Part shown: one piece after another, positions 55,090 to 64,000 of the stretch
Layout of the letters: every line of letters starts with the position of its first letter
Position numbering within the stretch: the first letter of the stretch is position 1
DNA from: Bimuria novae-zelandiae CBS 107.79
Lineage: Eukaryota; Ascomycota; Dothideomycetes; Pleosporales; Didymosphaeriaceae
Direction of reading: 5' to 3'
Assembly: GCA_010015655.1 (NCBI GenBank)
Contig: ML976674.1
Span: 566,910 to 630,909 of the forward strand
Length of the DNA: 64,000 nucleotides
Notes under the pieces: model-generated
What the model was told of the DNA's origin: nothing
Database searches by the model: none
What the model saw: only the letters and a program-made list of their open reading frames with translations
Translations under genes and position numbers: made by a program

Positions 55090-55450
55090 GGAAACGGTGT
55101 GCCAGGCTCCTCCCTCTGCGGATCCGATGGAAAAAGCCCCAGATTTAGTCCGACCCAAAGGCGATGCAGCGTAGGTAAAGATGCCCATCAGATCGGAACG
55201 CCTCCATTCGATGGGAAATGCCCCAGCGGCGTAGATGCCCATCTTGATACGTAGCCATCCGATGCCAGATGAGATGAACGGTATGCCCGAGGTGTACCCG
55301 CGAGAAAAGGGGGTGGTAAACGGTGTGCCAGGCCCCATCTGCGGCTCCGATAAAAAACGCCATGTAGATTCAGTTCGATGCGAAAGCAATGCGGCGTAGG
55401 CAGATGCCCATCTTGATCGATACGTATCCGATGACAGATGAGATGAACCA
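55090..55450. repeat. Imperfect tandem duplication, about 230-bp period
   Basis: Blocks GAAACGGTGTGCCAGGC / TAAACGGTGTGCCAGGC at about 55091 and 55317, GATGCAGCGTAGG / AATGCGGCGTAGG at about 55164 and 55388, and AGATGCCCATCTTGAT at about 55232 and 55401 are repeated. The open minus frame across it is a by-product of the repeat. Confidence 0.65.
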
Positions 55451-57536
55451 CCATGCGGGCTGCCGCCCCCCACAGCTATATCCGATCTCTTTGCGACGCG
55501 GTTGCCGCGTACACGTACACTTACCTGTATACGGCGTGGCGGACGATGTATTGTGGAGATGATCGGTGAGGCAGGCACGCATCTCCCACGGGTGTTCCTC
55601 GTTACGATCTTGTTGCGGCGCAGGGCCGGGCGCTTTGCTGTATTATTTGCTGAGGTAGGGGATGCTGTTGTGTGGGGGGAGGCATCGTAATCGGTGAGAG
55701 AGAAAAACTGGAAAGAGACTGCGACATCTACCATTCTCGTTCGCCAAGGTATCGATATCTAAGACTTTTTTTGGTAGGCAACTATGCTGTGGGGAGCGCG
55801 AACAGCGGTTTTGCTATTGGTTAATGTGTGCGAGCAGGCGTGGAGATCCAACGGGTTTTTCTCGAGGAGGCGGCCAATGGGGCATTTTGGGATCTGCCCT
55901 ACGGTCGCATGATAGGTTGAAATTATTGGCGTTGGTAACGATGGAAGGAATGCAGTCACCTTCTGGAAGGTCCTGTGAGTAAGCACCGCGATTCCATTCG
56001 CAGAGCTCTGCTGTACCCTAGTCGTCGCTTCCTCTGCCCGTCGTCCGAAAAGGGCCACCGAAACACCTTCTAAGCTTACGCCGCACGTGGCATATCCTCC
56101 GTCCACGAGCGCTCGACATACCGAAGACATATCAATGCCGAAGCGCAGCGGTGAGCCCGAGTCCAAATTTCGGATAATGCCTCCCATGCATGCGTCTCAA
56201 GAGTCAGATACGGAGTACAGATCCTAGTCAGTCCCATCTCACCGCTGAATAGGGGCTCGGATTCGCATCACTGCGGTGGCGCGCGGGAGAGTGACGTTGA
56301 AAGTATCGATGTGCCGCGGCAGCGCTGCGGGAACGACGTTGTAAGCGCGGGAGTGGACGTACGCGGTTGTCTGTCTCACATGTACCTGTAATGGGGATTT
56401 TGGCATGTTGGCGATGGAGACGTGATCGATATTGGAGGGCGCCGGGAGCGGTTGGGCGCTTACGCGGCACAATGCGGCGTGGTGAGAGACGTCGGATGTG
56501 CGATGTCGGGTGTCGGATGTGTAATGCGGCACAGTTGGTGATGCACAGGGCAGGTTCGGTGGTCGATGCGATCTGGGCTGCGGCGCGGTTGCTTAGGTAC
56601 GCAGGTCCGCATCATTTGAGCCTTTTGAGCTTTTGCGGTGTGAAGGGTCATGAGTGAGGTGACTGTAGGATGTTCTTCGGCGGTGAGCGAAAGGATTGTG
56701 CACGCGAGTAGGAGTAGGATCACGATAACCTAGACAAGAAAAGGCCCCCAGCTGTTGTAAGCGTAATTGTACACTAGGCCTTGCAGAACACAGCTAGATG
56801 GAAGTGAGCCTGTCAAGCGGCAGGCACCTTCCTACACCGTTCGTACATCCGCGCTGCAACCCTACTCCACACCTCATTGCCTAAACACGTCTACCGAAGT
56901 GAAATGAAAGCGAAAGCGGCTCATGAGCGCAGGGAATGCCGTTGAAGAACTGCACGCATCGTATCTTTTTTATTTTTTGGGCACTGCCGAATCGACGAGG
57001 CACGAGTGCCTGTATGCGGACAGCGGCAGTCGTAGGCGAGATGCGAGAAAGTGTTCATGCGGGATGTGGGCTTAGGCGTGCTCAGTTATGGCTAGGGGCT
57101 ATGCCGCTATAGGAGGATTGTAGGATGAGGATGCCGGAGCGGGCTGGTGACGCGTTGTGATGTGACATGTGTGATTGCCCGCATGAGCTGAAGATCACGT
57201 GAGTTAGTAGGAATGTTATGGACGGGAATCGGAGGTTGTCCGGTGTGACGTGAGATGGCCTTTTATGCGTATTTCACTCTCTGAGGGTGTATGTGTCACG
57301 TCTCGGCGTGGTCAGACCGTAGAAAGCACAAACGAGCAATAGAGACTATGGAGGTGAGTTTCAGGAGTAACTGACCTAGATAACATTTATTACGCAACAA
57401 TATTTAATTTGTTGAAAGGTATGATCATAATATGGACTATTTAACAACAGCTGTCGCCCACCCACAATCAAAATACCTACCCTTACGTTACGGACAACTG
57501 CAATTAAACCAAGTGATGGCTTCCTGCAAAATCCCG
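55451..57536. other. Interval without a supportable gene
   Basis: Several open frames on the minus strand (for example 55759-56187) show no family signature and are not supported. Confidence 0.35.
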
Positions 57537-58087
57537 TTAATCCAATTCATCGAAAGGGCAGCACTTCTTCCAAAAGTCGTGCAATAGATCCTTTTTCCCT
57601 CGAAGATATTCCGTATACTGCCAGATCGGCCACAATTTCATTATACTTCCGTCTGCGGCAATTGCACTCAGTATATTCTCCCTCCACGCTCTCGCTGTGT
57701 CGATATAGCTTTCTATGCGTTCTCGAGCTGCCTCGAATAAGTTGATAGCAAGCTGAGTGAAGAATATGTGCACGGCTGTGCTCGTAGTATCATCATCATC
57801 ATCGCACTTCTCTAAATCATCCGCGCATTTTTTTAAACGCAGGAAAGGTGGGGCTCTACTATTATTTTCATTCCTTCGATATCTTTGAACATTACATCGA
57901 ACCCGATAGTTAGTGGTTTCATGTCGGTTAACAGTCTTTGGGCATTTCTGGTTGCGGTGAAGTGGCGCCATGCTTTGATCATCAAGATATAGAAATAACG
58001 CTGAGATTCTTTGAGTTCCTCTGAGACATAGAAGTCTATTACTGGGGTGTAAGTGGCAGGTTCTGTTTCTTCTGTTGGCTGCGACAT
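57537..58087 (-). pseudogene. Unknown protein gene with a one-base frameshift at a homopolymer
   Basis: Starts at ATG 58087 (MSQPTEETEPATYTPVIDFY, then YVSEELKESQRYFYILMIKAW). It stops at a TAA at 57835-57833, inside a T7 run of the plus strand (57828-57834). The adjacent frame continues in protein-like fashion: LKKCADDLEKCDDDDDTT, then AVHIFFTQLAINLFEAARE and WRENILSAIAADG, ending CCPFDELD at 57537. A single missing base in the homopolymer would join the two into about 180 residues. A relic with the same downstream domain lies at 41.9 kb. No known domain; AT-rich codon use unlike the housekeeping genes. Confidence 0.55.
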
Positions 58088-58289
58088 TGAAAATGGTCGT
58101 GCTTCTCGTAAAATGGTATGTTTTTATTCTGGATATGGTAATGACTCGGTGTTGTAGCCATGCGATGCGGAACAGATGAATGCCATATATACTTATGAAG
58201 AGAAAGAGATAATTATAGTCTCGACAAAGGGTCTGTGGTGCTTTATGGGAGGCCGCAGTGAAGGATTTCTTTGTGTTATGCCACACCGG

Positions 58290-58640
58290 CTATTTCCTTC
58301 ATCTTAAACAAAATACCCCAACATATATATATTGCGCCGAGGTGAAGTCACCACAATTATTGTCTTTACAAATAATAACTAGGATAGAAGAATAAATGGA
58401 GGCTATTTTTCCTATTTTAAAATAAATATATACTGTTTGATTATCTTCCCAGTTTTTAGGTTATAATTAGAGTTAATAGTTAGTTTTAAATTATTACTTT
58501 TCTACTCTAAATTGATATTTACTAATACTTAATTAATAAAGCTCTACTAAGCTCTACTACTTCTTTTAATAAGGCTTTAGTTATAATATAACTTTCCAAT
58601 ATACTGCTACTACAAACTTTGCGTTGTTATAGCTAGGGGG
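58290..58640. other. AT-rich, RIP-like stretch
   Basis: Strongly AT-rich sequence with many TAA/TTA words and no coding potential, similar in composition to the LINE region to the right. Probably mutated repeat DNA. Confidence 0.5.
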
Positions 58641-59440
58641 ACCAGATCTGCGTTATTTTGGATTTGAGATACCTCTTCAGCGTCAAAATCTGTAGCCACG
58701 TGACTGACGTCAGAGGTGGTGTGTGTGGAAGGCACCACCTAAGTGCACGGACTACTGACTCAACAAACTCTCGCCCGCGCTCTCTCTCCTCTCAACAGAC
58801 TCCTCACTCCACACACACTTCTCTGCAGATAGCAATACAGCTTGTTGTCCTCTTATGCCTGCCTGCCCACAAGATCCACAAAATCATCAGTCATACAAAG
58901 CATAACTATGTTTCAAAAATACACAACAATTTCGCCCATTAGAGGACTCCCACGCCCGGTAGTAAACCTCTCCTTCGTTATCAATTTGACCAACTATACT
59001 ACTAACCTTTTGTTCTTCTTCTATCGTAATGGAAACAGCCTTCTTGCAGCCAGTATTCATCTAGTGGTCCCTTTGACCTCTCCAGATGCTGGAGGTACTG
59101 CCCGAGCAACATTTGAACTACAGATCTGTCAATTCTTGATTCACAGTACCTATTCTCTCCACTTCATCTCTCTGTCCCAGTCTCTTTCCCAAACCCTCTT
59201 AGGCACTAATTTCGACAAGACGACCGTATGCTTAATGGCAAATATATGTGTGCTAGTGCTCACAGTCGTTTCGTTCCGTTAAAAACCCGCATCGACGCGC
59301 CCAGTGCTCGTATTACTCCTGGCTGTTCTCGTCGATTACCTCGCTATCGTACATCTCTAACCTGCTATAGAGTTGTAACCGATCGAGATATTTGCGCGAG
59401 GCAATCATCGACCCTGGAAGCGACTTACACATGTAGATTG
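58641..59440. other. Interval between AT-rich stretch and LINE 3' end
   Basis: A small inverted repeat (AGGTGGTGTGTGTGGAAGG with CACCACCT, about 58711-58740) is visible. The open plus frames (58658-59464) have no family signature. Confidence 0.35.
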
Positions 59441-59829
59441 GGCTACACACACACACTTCATTAACGCCCGGCGGCTAAGCCAAAAGGGCTACTAACGCTA
59501 ATTTACTATTTCACTTCCTCCAGTAATCTTAGCCTTATTTAGCCCTTACATCTATATTATTCTACTTCCTCTAGCAGGTTCTAATCTTATTTAGCCTATA
59601 TTTAATCCCTTTACGCTTCCGTCCTTCTCTGCTTGCCCTTTCTCTCTAATTTCTCGTGGGTTAGTAGTGTTAATCGTAGACTAGCTTAGAGTGCATTCTC
59701 TAAGTGTTTAACGTCTTATCTTTAGCAAGTGAAGCGGCGCCTGCTTCTATGCTATAAGGTAATGTGTAGGGTGGGTTAATTATATAAGGTGGTTAGGAAT
59801 CTTTATTTATCTACTATTAGTTTGCGTTA

Positions 59830-60460
59830 AGGCGACCTGTAGTAATTACGAACTATATTGTTGCTTAGACCGCGTCCATATTTAGAGCCCATTTCTCGTC
59901 ATCCGTAGGGGCCTTTTCACCTAGGTAGAAAGACATGTTGCTTCTGTTTATTTGTGTACATTATAACATCTCCGTCCTCTGCGTTATCCATCTTCTGCAT
60001 TAGAAGAGAAAGTGTTCTACTGTCTCTCGCGCTTGTCTGCACTCGCACTAATCTATTATAGAGGCTCTAATTTAGTATAAATATGCGTTTAACCTTGCCA
60101 TGCCTGTTCTAAGTTAGGCAAGTATGCTAGCTTCTTTTTATAGTAGTTAGTTATAAAGTTGCCGCGTATGCTTTCCTAGTAGTGCTGTATTAATTATTTT
60201 AGAGTATTTCCTAACCCTTTCTAGTAGCCTTTTGGCAGTGCCAAGTTTTCTTACAATGTTAAGTGTTGTTAATCGCATCCTAGGGAGCGGTGCCTGTGGT
60301 ATAGCGCCTAGTCTTGTGGCTTCCTTTGCCTTCCTTTTGGCGAGTGTTGCAAGTTCGTATTCTTCGCTTATTGGGAGCTATAGGAACGATATCGTATTCC
60401 CCTCTCTTTCTAATACTGTAATTGATCTGTAGATGCTACTAATATATCTCTGTCTTAATT
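59830..60460 (-). pseudogene. LINE ORF2 C-terminal tail
   Basis: Minus strand near 60040-59990: CECRQARETVEHFLF then CRRWITQRTEML, and later EKAPTDDEKWALNMDAV. This is the Cys-rich tail of fungal LINE ORF2 proteins, interrupted by stops. Confidence 0.7.
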
Positions 60461-60461
60461 A

Positions 60462-60713
60462 TTAGTGCGGTCTTCTTAGTGTAAGTACGATAGCTTTGTT
60501 TCTTATTACTAGTGCAATATTACAGAACCTAAGCTTTAGTAGCATATCTATAGTTTTTACTATTACTACTAACTCCCCTACGTACGGGTTCTGCTCTTCC
60601 CTCTTGCCCAGTGTAGTAGAGAGGACAAGAGTTTTATTATTATAGATTTTAATTGCTCCGCCTATTCCTACTACACTATTTCGTAACAAGCTACTTACGG
60701 CGATGCGTACCAC
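60462..60713 (-). pseudogene. LINE RNase H fragment
   Basis: The longest open stretch of the LINE: GIGGAIKIYNNKTLVLSTTL, GKREEQNPYVGELVVIVKTI. The pattern (G.A......N.Y..EL.A) is the RNase H domain of Tad1/I-type LINEs, following the reverse transcriptase. Confidence 0.7.
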
Positions 60714-61199
60714 CTAGTCTAAGTTAAGGCTTAGTGCTGCGTCCTTAGTAATCGTCTATACTCTTTTCTCCCATGGCGCTAGTAGGCATGGATTAATAGT
60801 TTCTAGTTCTTCTATTATAATGCCCTTAAGCGCTTCCGCTACTTAGTAGAGTAGTAAGCAGTGTTATCTCCTAAATTTTCGCATCTAGGATATGTTCCTT
60901 CAAAGGGGGTTGCTCTTAGGTAGCGTATAAATATCCGTCTATAGCTTAGTTGCCTGTTTCTAGAACCGTTCCTGCGCGCTAGAGATGTGTGCTTTGGCTT
61001 TCGCTACACTTATTACTACTATAGTAAACGTCCCTACAATCGCTTGCGCTCTAATTCTTTAGACCTTATTAATAGGTCTTATAAGTTTGTCTTTAAAGGC
61101 GTGTATCTAGACATTAGAGGCATAGTCCACCGTTAGGGTAACTATTACTATAAAGAGTTATCGTGCCGTAGCAAGGGAAAGGCCTCTAAGCTATTTAAG

Positions 61200-62400
61200 C
61201 TCTATTACTACTTCTAGGCCCTTAGTAGCTGCTCTCGCGATGTGCTTCTAATACTTTAATTTAGCGTCTATAAGAACTCTAAGTATTTTAACGTAATCCT
61301 TTAGTAGTACGGTTTATTCTTTAATAGTAAACGGTTCGGTAGCACTCTTGTATAATTTACGAGTAAAATAGATAATTACTATTTTTTCTGCTTTAAACGT
61401 CGCTCCACTTTTTTTCTCCTAGTCTAGGGCATTATTAATAATAGCTTTAATACCTTCTTAGTTGCTTTGTGCCGTGGGCCCCAAAACCCATGCTGTAAAG
61501 TCGTTGACGAAAGCTATCGCTCCTCCGTGGCTGTTAATGCGTCGTTGTACCAGGTCGGCATTAAAGAAGAGAAACAGGATTAGTAAAAGAGGAGACCCTT
61601 GCGATAGTCTAGCCTATAATAAGTCTCGAACCTTAGAGATCTGCCTGTTAACTTATATCGTGGCAGTGCGTGCTGAGCAAAACGCCTCTATCTACTATAG
61701 TAGCTTCTCTAGTATGCCTCGTGCTTTCATTCTCTGCAGCAGTCTCTCTTTACAGACTCTATTATACGCCCCTTTAACGTTAAAACTAATTAGGCTAACA
61801 ATCTATTAACCTTACCACGCGGTATAGATCTACTCTTATAAGAGAACTAGTGCTTATTTGGCTAATTATTATTTGCGAGCTCTAAAGTAGTTAGTAGGGA
61901 GGAGGCCGTGTACCTTTACTACGTGCGAAATCCTTTCTATAACTACTAACTCTAGGAGCTTCCTAAGCGTCGCTAGGAGTAAGATTAGCCTCTAGGCCTT
62001 TACGATTATGTAGTCTTCCTTACTAGACTTTTTAAGTAGGATAATCTTAGCGTGTCGCTATTAGCTAGGTAGCACTCCCTCCTCTAGCGACTTTTAGAAT
62101 AGCGATAAGACGTGGTATTTAACCACTAGCTAGGTCTACTTCTAGACTATAGCTAGCAGGCTATTATCTCCTAGTGCCTTTTAAGGCTTCGCGGCGTGTA
62201 GCTACCTTTCTACCTCCTTAAGTATAATATCTAGTATCTTAATAAGAGCTTTTTGCAGTTTAGGCCTTTTATCTTCTATATTACTTAGAAGTAGGGGAAA
62301 GAATGTAGCTAATAACTCCTTTGCTTACTCCTTATGGTCAGCCGTAGTTATCCTGTCAGCTCTATTAAGCTATAGGATTTTCTTAAACGCCTTACTACTA
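61200..62400 (-). pseudogene. LINE reverse transcriptase relic
   Basis: Minus-strand pieces: FRARK then LAKQALVLLQERIYTA (about 61800-61890), FNVKGAYNRVCKERLLQ (about 61700), LSQGSPLLLILFLFFNADLV (about 61560-61620) and GGAIAFVNDFTAWVLGP (about 61480-61530). The catalytic box, normally F-V-D-D in this group, reads F-V-N-D at 61500-61511 (GAC to AAC). This is a RIP-type transition and would abolish metal binding. Many stops. Confidence 0.85.
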
Positions 62401-62879
62401 GCTTTTAGGTATTTAGCTACTTTCTAGATGTTGTTATTATCTGCTAGAAACTTATTTTAGTGCTTTTTCTTTTGTTGCTAGATAGCATCGTGGTACTATT
62501 TTAACGCTCCTTTTGCTATTTTTTCTAGATCTGGCTTGGCTACACCTGCTCGCCTCTTGGCTTAGGCGCGGTTCCTCTAGTATGTATAAATACGGCGTAG
62601 CTGCGTTAGGTCCTGGGTCCACCATCTTTTCGTGTAAGGTAATAGTTTAGCCCTAGGTGTTAGTGCGTGGACTGCCTCTAAGACTGCTACTATTAGTCTA
62701 TCCGTCCTTTACTGTACTGTGCCCTCTGCCAGGGTAGAGCCAAGTATCCTAGTAATCTTATTATTTATTTCTTTCTAAGGTGCGTTTTTAAATAGAAGCC
62801 GCTCCTGCTGCTATAGTATTAGAACTAAAGTATTAAAGAACGTTTAGATTATTTAGTAGTTAGAGTTATATTCTGTTTT

Positions 62880-63560
62880 GTGTATCGCGCATTTAAGCGC
62901 TGTATTAGCCAGATCCTTTAATACTAAAACTAAGTTGATAGTTGTCTCGTAGTCCCCGCCATGCCATGTCTTCGTGCCTCGTTAGAGCAGGCTACTAAGT
63001 GCAAATTTGTTTATTAGGTTAATAATTAGGTCTGCTTCGCCTTGTCTCTCTACTGTTACGTCTTCTCCTCCCCAAAGCTGGTCGTGTTAGTTAAAGTCCC
63101 TAGCCAGTAGTACATCTACTACTATGCCAGCATTCTGTCTAGCGTCGTAGATAAGCTTGCGTAGGGTGTCGCATGATTCTCGTAGCACCCTTGGATTTCC
63201 TCCAGGTATATAGACTAACACCACCAAGAGTTAACGTTCATAAAGCCGTACAATTACTGCTATTATATCTAAGGACTTAACCTATACTTGCTCCGCATCT
63301 ACTTCTTTGTTAACCTAAAATATGCTTTAGATTAGCCACCTCCCTTTTCGCTAGGTTAATAGTATTATCTTAACTTACTTATAGTGTTGTATTAGGGTTA
63401 TTAGGAGCTAGCCTTAGATCCTCTATGCGTATAGTTCTTAAATAGCTAATACTATTACGTCTTGTATTTCTTTATTATTTATTAGGCTGTTATGTACCTC
63501 TCCTTATTTTCTTACGTTTAGCTAGAACATGCTGAAGACTCTACTTATTTTAAGATAGGT
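62880..63560 (-). pseudogene. LINE endonuclease relic
   Basis: Minus strand at 63069-63105: LARDFN, stop, HDQLWGG, i.e. the G-D-F-N-x-H-x-x-W-G endonuclease motif with its first Gly and Arg altered. It is followed by VERQGEADLIINLINK and RGTKTWHGGDYETTINLVL. This is the exonuclease/endonuclease/phosphatase fold of LINE ORF2. Confidence 0.8.
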
Positions 63561-63599
63561 AGAGCTTTTGGCAGTTTCTACTAAATAATTTATGTAGAC

Positions 63600-64000
63600 T
63601 TTCGCATAGGATGCACCTTAGTACTACTTTACTATAGTTCTTATAATAGTAGGCTTCTTTAGCGCACCTTTCGCACTTTTATGCATTTTTATATTAATAA
63701 GCCTTATAACTAATCTCCTAGCAGTTGTAGCATTGCTCTAGTCGCGGTTAGTATTTAAATACGCTTATTATGCTAGATTCTCCTCTAGCGTAAAAAAAGC
63801 CCTTTATAATAAGTCTCTTCGCATCGCTAGCCTTGTTAAGGTATACTAATATTAAGCTATAAGCTTTTAGAACGTCCTTCTTACTTAGCTATGCTATTTT
63901 AATAACTATTATTTTATTTTCCTTGCTAAAGGCCTCTGCTACTCTCGCTCTAACTTTATTATGTTTATCTAGCACTACTGTTTTTTTAATATTATTAACC
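63600..64000 (-). pseudogene. LINE ORF1 (gag-like) C-terminal CCHC relic
   Basis: Minus strand: QCYNC, stop, EISYKAY, stop, YKNA, stop, KCERCAKEAYYYKNY. This is a pair of CCHC knuckles of a LINE ORF1 in which His is changed to Tyr, Cys to Tyr and Gln to stop. Confidence 0.7.

Larger units (their letters stand above)
59440..64000 (-). mobile_element. Tad1-like non-LTR retrotransposon (LINE), heavily mutated, 5' end beyond window
   Basis: Read on the minus strand (64000 to 59440), the order is gag-like CCHC knuckles, apurinic-type endonuclease, reverse transcriptase, RNase H and a C-terminal Cys-rich tail, as in fungal Tad1-clade LINEs. The 3' end is near 59440-59470, where the minus strand ends in a GT-rich run (GAAGTGTGTGTGTGTAG). 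Stops and replacements occur at conserved Gln, Trp, His and Cys positions, and the whole region is AT-rich with abundant TA dinucleotides. This is the pattern expected from RIP. Not functional. Confidence 0.88.

Noticed and set aside
57833..57845. Programmed -1 frameshift at TTTAAAAAAA
   Set aside because: The slippery heptamer is not in the required phase relative to the upstream frame, so simple indel or assembly error is more likely.
1..64000. CRISPR arrays, bacterial operons, ribosomal RNA genes
   Set aside because: Nothing with regular short direct repeats and unique spacers, no Shine-Dalgarno organisation and no rRNA sequence was seen; the window is eukaryotic nuclear DNA.

Overview
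The window looks like a chromosome piece from a filamentous ascomycete (Pezizomycotina; a Dothideomycete would fit, but this is inference). The clear genes have short GT-AG introns (about 45-56 nt) with CTAAC/TGAC-type branch sites. They include families typical of these fungi: a HET-domain incompatibility protein, a WOPR (Gti1/Pac2) transcription regulator, a Mei2-like RNA-binding protein and the RNase MRP subunit Rmp1. The decayed Tad1-like LINE at the right edge shows Q-to-stop, H-to-Y and D-to-N changes that look like repeat-induced point mutation (RIP).

Layout. 0-1 kb: the 3' end of a hAT transposase, its palindrome-rich flank, and a 53-nt poly-G run. 1.2-2.2 kb: gene relics, including an RBM39-like RRM fragment. 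3.1-5.9 kb: two divergent unknown genes. 10.0-12.05 kb: an intact four-exon Mei2-like gene. 13.2-26.7 kb: a graveyard of minus-strand coding fragments from at least five conserved gene families (Mei2-like, Ubc13-type E2, J-domain protein, RRM protein, exonuclease-like), scrambled, partly tandemly duplicated and full of frameshifts. 22.3-29.3 kb also holds degenerate tandem arrays with 160-207 bp periods. 34.4-36.3 kb: a convergent pair of housekeeping-type genes (Rmp1 and a Tex30/KANL3-like alpha/beta hydrolase). 36.8-42.2 kb: an accessory block with an unknown gene interrupted by one in-frame TAG, a HET gene inside a 2.1-kb unit bounded by about 200-bp inverted repeats, and relics of other unknown families. 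43.7-44.5 kb: another array of about 160 bp period. 45.8 and 47.9 kb: two non-autonomous TA-flanked DNA elements. 50.2 kb: a 24-bp minisatellite spanning a 40-N assembly gap. 52.0-53.7 kb: the WOPR regulator. 57.5-58.1 kb: a frameshifted gene paralogous to the relic at 41.9 kb. 59.4-64 kb: the LINE.

The most unusual items are: (1) the inverted-repeat-bounded HET gene, whose C-terminus is built of three CCHC zinc knuckles with introns at the same codon position in the second and third; (2) the minus-strand mosaic of host-gene fragments, in which a chimeric Ubc13 junction is shared by two tandem copies; and (3) the recurring nucleosome-scale tandem arrays. No operons are expected. The intact genes stand as separate transcription units, and most of the remaining DNA is decayed or without recognisable coding sequence. 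All assignments come from reading the sequence by eye; no database search was possible.
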